NCBI GenBank assembly: GCA_020809705.1
Contig: CP085836.1
Span: 930,001-994,000 of the forward strand
DNA from: Calonectria ilicicola
Taxonomy: Eukaryota > Ascomycota > Sordariomycetes > Hypocreales > Nectriaceae
DNA: 64,000 nt
Reading direction: 5' to 3'
Positions 55,890 to 64,000 of this stretch are shown here, one piece after another. Within the stretch, counting starts at the first letter, position 1. Each line of letters starts with the position of its first letter. A program made the position numbers and the translations under genes. The notes beneath the pieces are model-generated. The model made no database searches. It was not told the origin of the DNA and saw nothing but the letters and a program-made list of their open reading frames with translations.

Positions 55890-56500
55890 GTTTATAATTT
55901 ATCGATAACTTTGGGATATTATTGGATGAAATCGTGAGCCCCACTCTCGTAATGAACAAGGATAGTAGCGTCCATTCCTGGCCAGGATGGGGGAGACGCC
56001 CTCCGGATCTGCCCCCGGATCCCTTTCACCGCCCCGCTTGGATGGTGTTTGCCAAGCCTTGTTCTCTCCACCGCAAGTTCGATACGGCGGTAGGTGGGGC
56101 GGCTCTGAGTGATTGGCCTGGATGCTTCTTACCTCCATTTGCGCTGCGTAATTTTCTCCTTGCGCGTACCAACAGTCGTTTAGATTAGCAGCCCCGTAAT
56201 GTGTTGGTGCTACAGATAACCCCCGGTATGGACGAGGAGGGCCTGTATACTCGGCCTGTTGTGGTCACCCTTCCCCGACACGGCAGGATTTGCTCTGACG
56301 CATTTGCCGGAAAAAGAAAAAAAAAAGAAACAACGCAGGTAGAAGCGCTTCGTTGATACGCACCTTGCCAAATCCAGAAAGCCGATGTTTTGCTGGCAGG
56401 GGCCATAGTAAAACGGGATGGCTGAAGCTGAAGCGAATGCGGCTGTCTGGTGCGGTGCACACACATGATGATACTGGAGCAAAGCGGTTGGGAGGGACAA
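55890..56500 (+). repeat. Dispersed repeat of about 600 bp (copy A)
   Basis: Similar in order to 61150-61745: TTATCGATAA core, TTGCCAAGCCTTGTTCTCTC, GGATGCTTCTTACCTC, CTTGCGC, GAAGCGCTTCGTTG, GCACCTTGC, GGCTGAAG and ACACACATGATG. No intact ORF. Both copies end near poly-A/T runs (56823, 56953; 61905). Confidence 0.7.
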
Positions 56501-57221
56501 CCATTATGCCCCATCCATCCATCCATGGATGATGGGGAGAGGTGGGTACGCGGCAAGCCTCCAAATGTCGCTGATTTTCCTGCCAACCCGGCCATTATCA
56601 TGCCTACAGCGGGCTCAACTTGGCGGTACGGTGTGCTGGAGGGCTGGTTGTGAAATGAAACCTGGCCGCCATCGCGACCGCCCTAATTTCAGAACCACTG
56701 CCTGCTTTGATAGAAGGGTTGCATCTGGGGGGAAGCGAGACGCATTACACAAATCCACCGCCAGGTCGTTGATGAATGGCCAGGTTCATCATTTTGCCTT
56801 GCGGTGTAAAATGCGAACTGCCAAAAAAAAAAAAAAAGCAGATGGGCGGAAAGGATTATGGTATTTGACACTGCGTGGCCTTTTCTTTCTCCCTTTTCTT
56901 TTTTCTTTCTCTTGTGTTTATCAGTCTTTCTTTGATTTCTCGCGACCCACGGAAAAAAAAAAAAAAAAAAGGAAAATATCAGTTCAACCGCTGTCACGAT
57001 CGGGTCTTTCCTCAATCTGAACCAGTCTTGTCATTCATCATGACGACAACCGTCGCCTTTCACAATAATGAATATTGTGGAGCTGATGATATGAAAATTG
57101 GCGATCCTGGGTCGGTGCCATTGTATGCCCTCATCTCGTTCAACTTTTAACATGTACTAATTATGAGAATTGATCTAGCGTCTCCTCGGGTTCTGACCTA
57201 CTATCGGGCCGCTTGTTGGAA
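56501..57221. other. Low-complexity flank upstream of the 57.2 kb gene
   Basis: Poly-A runs at 56823-56837 and 56953-56970 and a CT/T-rich stretch at 56881-56940. Likely the promoter region of the next gene; no separate gene seen. Confidence 0.4.
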
Positions 57222-57875
57222 ATGGACGCTTTCGCTACCAAGATACACAATTTGATTATTGTAGAGAGCCTTAAAGCCATGATACGGAAGGGCAGCTCGG
57301 TATCTCTCGTAAGTTTCGGGGAGGAGCTTCATGATCTCGACCCGGCTCAGGCATCTGCTTTCGTCGAATTCCTCCCGACATTTTGTTTCGAAGATTTCGG
57401 AGATGGGGCCCCACGAGTAATTTTCAATTGGTGTCCTGAATATGAGGATTCTGAATTTGGTATCAAAGCGAAAAAGCTCCTGTATGGCTTCAAGTATAGA
57501 TGCTGTTTCGACAGGAGGTCGGGCCTCACGAGTGCTGAGGTGGAGGCGCATTTCGCAGGCAAAGCTGGTCGAGATGAGCTTTCCGAGGTTATCATCAGTG
57601 TCCTTGGTTCTATTTCTGGTCATGATATTTTGAACGATAAATCTCGCCGCTTACTGTATAATATCTTTGAACGCTGCGGTCACATGGCAGTACTGCAGTA
57701 TGTAGCTGGCAACACGCTGTCAAAATTCGAACCGTTCCTTGCCCGAGCGGAAGGCATGAAATCGTTACGGGTGAATTGTGCTGCAAGGTCGACAGTTCAG
57801 ATGCCGGTTCTTCTCCAACTTGAATTGATTGAACGGCTCCATCACCTTTGGATGGGGTTTTGGATGGGGTATTAG
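57222..57875 (+). CDS. Unknown protein, 217 residues
   Basis: An ATG ORF (MDAFATKIHNLIIVESLKAM). It has a helical start, then acidic and aromatic stretches (FVEFLPTFCFEDFGDGAP, FNWCPEYEDSEFGIKAKKLL) and a second helical part (LSEVIISVLGSIS, LLYNIFERCGHMAVLQYV). No known domain recognised. An overlapping minus-strand frame (57201-57623) is also open but shorter. The plus strand is favoured by length and by protein-like continuity beyond that frame. The stop falls inside a TTTGGAT-rich repeat, so the C-terminus may have been altered by repeat expansion. Confidence 0.5.
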   Translation: MDAFATKIHNLIIVESLKAMIRKGSSVSLVSFGEELHDLDPAQASAFVEFLPTFCFEDFGDGAPRVIFNWCPEYEDSEFGIKAKKLLYGFKYRCCFDRRSGLTSAEVEAHFAGKAGRDELSEVIISVLGSISGHDILNDKSRRLLYNIFERCGHMAVLQYVAGNTLSKFEPFLARAEGMKSLRVNCAARSTVQMPVLLQLELIERLHHLWMGFWMGY

Positions 57876-57925
57876 ATTGAGTTTTGGATTGACCTTTGGA
57901 TCAACCTTTGGATTCAATTTACGTT
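57848..57925 (+). repeat. TTTGGAT short tandem-like repeat
   Basis: Six or seven imperfect copies of TTTGGAT(T/G) with 4-9 base spacers. It overlaps the end of the preceding ORF. Confidence 0.6.
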
Positions 57926-58659
57926 TGCTGCGAAGAATGGTTTCTTATAAACACCACATCTGGTTGGATCCCATAGACGCGGTTCATTTTCACATTAGCG
58001 GGCATTCTGCATTAAGGGGAGAGGTCACGAGGAGGGAGACTAGGATACGTTAGTGAATAATACGCCATATAAAAATGCAGTCTTTTCTTTGAGCCATGTT
58101 TTGTGACTCTTTTATGTGTACGGCTTTGCAGAATGGGATGATCTACACTGAAGGGGTTTGTTGAGAAGAACAACCATCGCCTCTTCTGTCCAACATGTAA
58201 TTGACCAGAATAAGAGATTGCGAGAATAATGGTGAATGTAACAAGTTTCAGTTTAAGCCTCAGTAATTGCCCCGCCGTATCTGCCCCGCCGCAACTGCCA
58301 TTGTGCCGCTAGCGGGGCTCACCGTGGTGGTACAGCATCGTGGTGGGGTGAGAGCGAACCACCATGACGGCCGCTCCAGCTCTACCTTGGGAATTGACAT
58401 CCACAGCTTTAGGGACCGGCTTTGTGTCTCGGGGAAAATATCCCGAATGCGCCAATTCTAAGAGAGAGCAGTGTGTTGGTTAAAAGGTCGCTTGCTTGCC
58501 CTTGCGAAACAAAATGCGAGCCCCAAGAAATGGGCGGACCAAAATCTCAGCACACAACCCGACCCGGCTGCCACTTGGGCCCTGTGATTCCCGCTGGCGC
58601 CGGTCATTTCGTGCAAAGGTGCCCATGCAGTCAGCACATGAATTTTTCACTTCCCCTGG

Positions 58660-58860
58660 AAGGGGGCCGATGCACAGGTCGTGCTCCGCGACCATTGTTT
58701 ACACTGACACAGGCAGCATTCCTCACACCCAGGTATGTGGGGGATGTCTGATCATCCACTGGTTCCCGCCGAGGTTGGTCGGTGGCGGGCTGTGGTGGCG
58801 GGGTTTCCTCAATGCCGGGATACAGGCGGTTACCTAACTCAAAGCGCTACCATCACGCCG
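58660..58860 (+). repeat. Dispersed leader-like module (copy 3)
   Basis: GATGCACAGG..GTGCTCCGCGACCATTG..ACAGGCAGCAT is shared with 29890 and 52771, and GGCGGTTACC with 30207. No reading frame is maintained. The rest of 57926-59124 holds nothing I recognise. Confidence 0.55.
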
Positions 58861-59124
58861 GCCCTTCTCTCCGGTTCTGTGCGTGTCTGCCCAGCGCCCC
58901 CATAGCCAGCGCACCTCCCAATACACCCTCACGAGCTTGCACTCTCCAGACATAAAAAAATTATGCGACTTCCCAGAGAAGATGAGATTGTTGATTGAAC
59001 TACTATCCGCGAGCACTAGGGAAATCAGGAACTGAGCTTGGAAAGCTGCCGTGCCGAGAAGCTGCCGAGAAGATTCTTCACAGGGACATGGGAAAATGAA
59101 ATTGTAGAATTACGGCTAGCGATG

Positions 59125-60267
59125 CTATCTCTTGGATATCCCCAAGTCAACTTCCACCTTACGCAGAACTATGGTAGGGAATGCCTTCTCCACCCGAGCA
59201 ATGAATTCTTTAGACACCTTTGGCTGCGCATATCGATCATCATATCCCAGATCTTTGCCAGTCCCTATTGCCAAAGAGAACATCCTATCCAGGTCCGATT
59301 CTAGCGAGTGGCATCTCACCCGATCCATAGGCTCAAAACAAAGATGAAGAGCCTCGGGTATCATAAAGCCAACAATGCGGTAACCACAATTCATTCTTGT
59401 TACCATTGTGATGGTGTTTTCAGGTGCACCATGGATAGTATTCTCAGTCATCCAAAAAAAAGCCTCTTTCCCGGGTATCATGATAGCTCCGACGGAGTTC
59501 TTCTCAGCCCGGCTTGCCAAAAATTCCAGTTTCCTATCCGAGAATGTCCCAAAATCAGGGCCAGGACCGTGTACTAAAATGCGTAGTGCTGATCTGAGAT
59601 ACACAGTGAGGGTGAACTTCAAATTAATGGAGATCCCAACATATGAGATACCGGAGGAAGCGTTTTGTTTCAACTGATCTTGTGTTTGCTGAAGGATCGC
59701 GGATATTATGTTGGTGTTGTATGCGATGGAAGTTGACTCCCCAAAGTTACAGTGGATCATTTGCTCTATTTTCCAAGCTGAGTCGTGTAGGGGCTCCATG
59801 GCGGGAGCAAATCCAGCAAGTTGCGGAGGGCAGGTATCATCGTCAAAATACAATGCCACCTGAGGTTTGACATCTGAGGCAAAGCACACCAGCAGGATCA
59901 CATTCTCGGGCATATTGACACAGCGCTTCTTGGTAAGCCAATTGACTATGTCTCTCCCGAATAGGAGAAAGCCGTCTGTCTTGCTTCGATCGGCCAATTG
60001 GGCGAGACAAGCCAATTTAAAACGGGATATTTGTAGGCTTTCCTGCTTTTTAGAAGCTCGTTCGTTGGTCAGTGCCGCGGGGTCCGCATCATTGACACTA
60101 TGTTCTAGCATTGATTTCTTGTCATCTGATAAAGCAACGATGTCTTGGTCGTTCTCGCCATACAAGGTTGAGGCATCACACCAGTCATCTTTCTCCGAGT
60201 GCATGCTGTTCTCCATCTCGACGTCGGCTGGAGTCACCATAACAGATGCAGTGGAAGGTGGGTTCAT
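59125..60267 (-). CDS. Unknown protein, 380 residues
   Basis: An ATG at 60267 (MNPPSTASVMVTPADVEME) begins a single-exon ORF. An in-frame upstream extension lacks supporting features and passes through a TATATTTCAC promoter-like site (60300). Residues 1-100 are acidic and disordered. The remainder is a globular alpha/beta part: LQISRFKLACLAQLADRSK, FGRDIVNWLTKKRCVNM, a central YVGISINLKFTLTVYL, HGPGPDFG, and CGYRIVGFMIPEALHLCFEP. Two similar halves (FLLFGRDIVNWL..VILLVCFASDVKP and AIMIPGKEAFFWM..TITMVTRMNCGYR) suggest an internal duplication. No catalytic motif is evident. Confidence 0.65.
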   Translation of the reverse strand: MNPPSTASVMVTPADVEMENSMHSEKDDWCDASTLYGENDQDIVALSDDKKSMLEHSVNDADPAALTNERASKKQESLQISRFKLACLAQLADRSKTDGFLLFGRDIVNWLTKKRCVNMPENVILLVCFASDVKPQVALYFDDDTCPPQLAGFAPAMEPLHDSAWKIEQMIHCNFGESTSIAYNTNIISAILQQTQDQLKQNASSGISYVGISINLKFTLTVYLRSALRILVHGPGPDFGTFSDRKLEFLASRAEKNSVGAIMIPGKEAFFWMTENTIHGAPENTITMVTRMNCGYRIVGFMIPEALHLCFEPMDRVRCHSLESDLDRMFSLAIGTGKDLGYDDRYAQPKVSKEFIARVEKAFPTIVLRKVEVDLGISKR

Positions 60268-60749
60268 GACAGCTTGGTTGTAACACGATGAAAGGGTGAA
60301 ATATATGCGCGTAAACTTTGATTGTGTGTAAAGTAAAAAAAAAGGATGAATGAGAAAAAGACTCAGAAACAATGTGGGAGCGGGGTAGTGTCGGTCAACA
60401 AGTTTGGTGGTCACGTTACAGCTGATCCTCACCACTACCCCTACCTTAGTGTTTCCCATGTGTTCTGACTGCGGCATTGGCACTAGCTAGCCACTTGGAT
60501 AGATAAGAAAGGCCTCGTAACGTATTCGGTTAGCTTCTTGTGCGGGTTTCCCACGCCTCATCAAGGGCTGTCGCAACTTTTTCTGTCTCACTAGGAATGA
60601 ACGGGAAGTGAAGATGTACGAGGCCCTGTACGTTCTTGGCGTCTAGTATCACATATAAACCATAGAGATATTGGAGATTGTTATTGTTGTCTAGATACCG
60701 ATATAATGACGCCTCCAGGATTTAATCCGCCCTTTGATAGTACGAAGGC

Positions 60750-60920
60750 CTCATGATGAATTGACCCTGTGCGAACCCGCCAACAGGACTCCCAGGATGG
60801 TGTTTTCCGGGTCTTGTTTGGTAGGGGCTGCTGCGACTCACCCTGGCCGCTGGTTTAGCTGGTGTGGATGCTGCTCATCTCTATCCATACGGCATGTCAT
60901 CTTTGTGAAATTCTTCTAGA
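60750..60920 (+). repeat. Short third copy of the dispersed repeat
   Basis: CAGGATGGTGTTTTCCGGGTCTTGTTTGGTAG resembles GGATGGTGTTTGCCAAGCCTTG at 56040. It is followed by GGATGCTGCTCATCTCTATCC, resembling GGATGCTTCTCACCTCTATCC at 61381. Confidence 0.5.
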
Positions 60921-61149
60921 CACTTTCTTAGTATTCTGTCCCGCCTCATCTATGATGCGTTACTCCTCTGCACGTGGAGTGACAGTATTGGCTTATTTCT
61001 CAAGAACTATTCCTAAATAGCAACCCCATTTCACAGGACAGGCTTGTTGAAGGAGTGCAAGGTCCAACCAAGTTGGGCATCAATTTCGGTCAGTCACTAA
61101 CCCAGGGCCTGGGAGAGCAGGCGTCCAGCCTCACATGCATGGGATGTCG

Positions 61150-61745
61150 GCAATTTATCGATAATGTTGTGATACTATTGGGTGGTGCGCTCAACTCCAC
61201 CATTGTACAGAGCCGAGGCCCAGGGGGAGGGGGTATGGAGCACGGAGGAGACACGCCGCAAACCCCTGCTTGCATTGTGCTTGCCAAGCCTTGTTCTCTC
61301 AGCAGCATGTGAGATGAAGTTGGTGGGGAGGGGGAGTGGTTGTGGCTGGCCCTGAGACTGGCCACTGGGTTGATTGACATGGATGCTTCTCACCTCTATC
61401 CTCGCTGCACAACCTTGTCCTTGCGCATCAGCAGTCTAATTCTGTAACCTCGCCCGTTTTGGTACTAGCGACAGCCTCATGTGGGGACAAGAGGGTGGTC
61501 CAGTATCCTTGACCTGTTGTCATCATCAAGCCTCCAACGCACCATGATTCCTTGTTACACCTGTGTTCGAAAAGAGAAGAAAACAAAAAAAGCAGAAGTG
61601 CTTCGTTGTTGGCATGCACCTTGCTCAATCCAGGGTTCCATGCTTGCTAGCAGGGGGCGACAATACAAAGGGGCGGCTGAAGTTGAAACCAGTACGACTG
61701 TCTTGCGCACACACATGATGGTGGTTGAGAAGCGGGATTAGAAGG
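61150..61745 (+). repeat. Dispersed repeat of about 600 bp (copy B)
   Basis: Counterpart of 55890-56500, with the same block order and orientation. Flanked on the right by sequence ending in a poly-T run. Confidence 0.7.
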
Positions 61746-61904
61746 CATGGCCATTGCCTCCTATCTACTAACGCCCACCTGGAGAATTTATGTGCGTATC
61801 CGGAACACCACCTCCGAGAAGTGTGGCCGCGTGCTGTGCGAATGCGTGTCCTGCTTCCATCATGACGGCAATTACGAACTTGGGGCGGCGGTAGCGAATG
61901 GGTC

Positions 61905-61948
61905 GTTTTCGTTTTTTTTTCTCCCTTTTTTTTTTTTTTTTTTTTTTA
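61905..61948 (+). repeat. Poly-T run
   Basis: Nearly 40 T interrupted by CTCCC. Length is likely inexact in the assembly. Confidence 0.8.
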
Positions 61949-62618
61949 ACCGCCAGCTGGTTATAACATCACATCGTGCTGTAAGATTTAGCCTGTTGTA
62001 GTAATTGGGGTGGCAGGGGAAGTCAATCACAATTTGTGATGGTTAGTTACGACTGGTTGTGAAGCCTGCTGCACCCACTTCTTTCTCTCATCACCCTTGG
62101 GTGTGTGGATTGCTAGGCTCGCTATTTCGCCTCGAGAAGTAGAATGGTAACCCGGGGGGATGGACGAACCGAAAAAGGCGGCGGATAGCACATGAAGACT
62201 CGTCACAACTTACCCGCCAAAGCATGAGCCCAACCATTGCCCAACCATCGCCCCCAAGGTACTTCCTACACCTTGACGAACCTTGCTCTTGCGCCTTCGC
62301 TGTTGCTCAAGCATTAGTCATAGCAAAGCCGAATTGGGGGACGTACATATCACGCGGGCGCCAAGCGTTGCCCTCGCTTACGCTCACTCCATGACAGGCT
62401 GCGCACGACAAGTTGTTGCAGCGACGAAGTGTTCGTACGTCGACTCGCGCCTTAGTCTCGGATCGACCCTTTACACCGACCTCACTCGTATATATCTCTT
62501 AGTTGTTAGCTTTCGGCAGTACCTTGCACGAGCTGAATTCACCATCGCTGCTGGTCTTCATGTTTCGTTTCCATTTGACCTCACTCACGTCGCCTACATT
62601 TAGTCTTCTTACTCTACC

Positions 62619-64000
62619 ATGACTCAGTCGCTGCAGGAGAAAGAGGTCTCCGCTGCCTCCCTTGGGCCTGGAGGTGCTGTGAAGATCATCACGAACAGCT
62701 TAGAGAAGCCCTTGCACGATAATCGTGATTATCGAGTTATACGTCTTCCTAACGGGATCGAAGTGCTGCTAGCCCATGATCCTGAGACAGATATGGCAAG
62801 CGCTGCTCTTGATGTCAATGTCGGAAGTTTCAATGACGACCCAGATATGCCTGGTATAGCTCACGCCGTCGAACACGTAAGTCGCATTCAATCTCATTGA
62901 GCCAAGGCGACTCTAGTAACAGATCATTTTGGCCTCTCTAGCTTCTCTTCATGGGTTCCAAGAAGTTCCCAGCTGAGAACGATTTTACCAAGTACCTCAC
63001 CCTTCACTCAGGAGTCCGAAATGGGTTTACGGACGACACCTCTACGAACTGCTACTTTGAAGTCGCTGCTCAGCCCGCAAACGATGAGGATGTCTCCGAG
63101 AGCAACCCATCACCCCTGCGTGGGGCCCTTGATCGCTTTGCGCAGTTTTATATCCACCCTCTCTTCGTTTCTGACACTCTGGATGGGGAGCTGGCAAATG
63201 TCAACTCGGAACATCAAGATAACCTACGAGAGGACTCTAATCGACTTGACCAACTACAAAAATCCCTCTCCAATCCAGATCATCCCTACTCCCGTTTCAA
63301 TACTGGCAATCTTGAGACCCTCAAGAATTTGCCCGAAGCTTGCGGTATCAATGTGCGAGAGAAGTTCGTCGAGTTTCACGCTAAGCATTACTCTGCCAAC
63401 CGCATGAAGCTCGCGGTTCTTGGCCGGGAGCCTATCGAAATTCTTGAGAAATGGGTTCTTGAATTCTTTTCTCCCATTGAAAATAAGAATCTCAAACCTA
63501 ACATATTCTTTGGTGATCCTCCCTTTCGAAAGTCTGACTTGGGCATGCAATGCTTTGCAAAGCCGGTCAAGGACTTCAGACAACTGAGGCTTTTCTTTCC
63601 TTACATCGACGAGGAACACATGTGTTCTTCCCAGCCGAGTAAATACATCACCCACCTTATTAAACATGAAGGCTCAGGGGGTGTAACATCATACCTCAGG
63701 GGCAAAGGTTGGGCTAATGGGCTCGAAGCGGATGTGCTCCCTGTTTGTTCCGGCACCCCTGGTAGCTTTTATGTTTGCTTTAACCTAACTGAAGAGGTAT
63801 TTCCAACTCCCAAGGTTCTGGGCTGGCTTGAACACTGACATTTCGATGCAGGGTCTAGAAAACTATTCTGAAGCACTCAAAGTGTTTTTCCAGTACATCA
63901 GCCTTCTTCGTGAGACATCACCAAGAGAATGGATTTTCCAAGAGCAAAAGACAATGGCCGATATCAACTTCCGGTTTAAGCAAAAGACACTTGCCAGTGA
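62619..64000 (+). CDS. ste23: Insulysin-family (M16) zinc metalloprotease, Ste23 type, 5' part
   Basis: Exons 62619-62876, 62942-63796 and 63852-64000 (continuing past the edge). Introns are 65 and 55 bp (GTAAGT..CTCTAG; GTATTT..ATGCAG), both phase 0. The inverted zinc site HAVEH lies at residues 82-86 and is followed across the first intron by LLFMGSKKFPAENDF. The third ligand region is DGELANVNSEHQDN. The family motifs NPDHPYSRFNTGN and HYSANRMKLAVLG are also present. Human insulysin and yeast Ste23 share this order. These enzymes degrade small peptides, and yeast Ste23 contributes to a-factor maturation. About 420 of about 1,000-1,100 residues are in the window. The usual HSG-SNAYT motif reads HSGVRNGFTDD, a diverged form, so this may be a paralogue. 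Confidence 0.9.

Larger units (their letters stand above)
60268..62618. other. Intergenic with dispersed repeats and the protease promoter
   Basis: Apart from the repeat copies, I see only short frames. The last 350 bp before the protease ATG are CT-rich with a TATATAT at about 62489, consistent with its promoter and leader. Confidence 0.5.

Noticed and set aside
57201..57623. Minus-strand ORF of 140 codons antisense to the 57.2 kb gene
   Set aside because: Shorter than the plus-strand frame, and no conserved copy. Kept only as an alternative in the gene's evidence.

Overview
The window is nuclear DNA of a filamentous ascomycete (Pezizomycotina). Genes carry short introns (about 45-65 bp, GT..CTAAC/CTGAC..YAG). 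Three Zn(2)Cys(6) DNA-binding cassettes are present. There is a homologue of the fungal SWR1-complex subunit Swc3, a Ste23/insulysin-type protease, and decayed Tc1/mariner and piggyBac transposases. I cannot name the species. Most of the window (about 1-60 kb) is gene-poor, repeat-rich, duplicated and partly decayed accessory sequence. Only the right edge (Ste23-type protease) and a short protein at 50.5 kb look like core genome.

Layout. 1-2.25 kb: 5' part of a large minus-strand ankyrin gene running off the left edge, with a one-base frameshift near its start. 2.3-9 kb: mostly non-coding, with a decayed minus-strand coding stretch, a 200 bp polypyrimidine tract and a 64 bp alternating purine/pyrimidine tract. 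9-11.2 kb: a broken copy of a zinc-cluster exon, then a five-exon minus-strand regulator-like gene whose introns all close in frame. 12.4-14.2 kb: gene fragments and a decayed Tc1/mariner transposase. 14.45-26.9 kb: a duplicated block of about 3.6 kb, present twice. Each copy holds a PNP/UDP-phosphorylase-like plus ankyrin gene and a remnant of an unknown minus-strand ORF. Between the copies lie a small Zn2Cys6 gene and an acidic-tailed ankyrin gene. 27.4-31.3 kb: Swc3-like gene, a dispersed leader module and a probable unnamed gene. 32-37.2 kb: tandem and inverted repeats and an internally deleted piggyBac element with intact terminal inverted repeats. 37.5-43.8 kb: a five-exon Zn2Cys6 protein, a 45 bp in-frame minisatellite ORF, a three-exon unknown gene, a four-exon C2H2-type gene on the minus strand and a 26-residue CxxC protein. 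44.6-46.5 kb: a second, deleted copy of the 9.7 kb regulator. 46.5-52.7 kb: mostly empty, with a conserved small acidic/basic protein and an internally inverted Swc3-like pseudogene. 52.7-60.3 kb: three genes of unknown function separated by dispersed repeats. 62.6 kb to the end: the Ste23-type protease.

How the parts relate. The recurring theme is ankyrin proteins, two of them fused to a nucleoside-phosphorylase-like domain without a NACHT/NB-ARC module. This resembles the N- and C-terminal parts of fungal NLR-like (allorecognition/immune-type) receptors. Paired duplications, fragmented copies and transposon remnants fit a fast-evolving locus. Any joint function is inference. Several gene models were assembled by hand from split reading frames, using splice signals and phase closure. 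They should be checked against RNA-seq.
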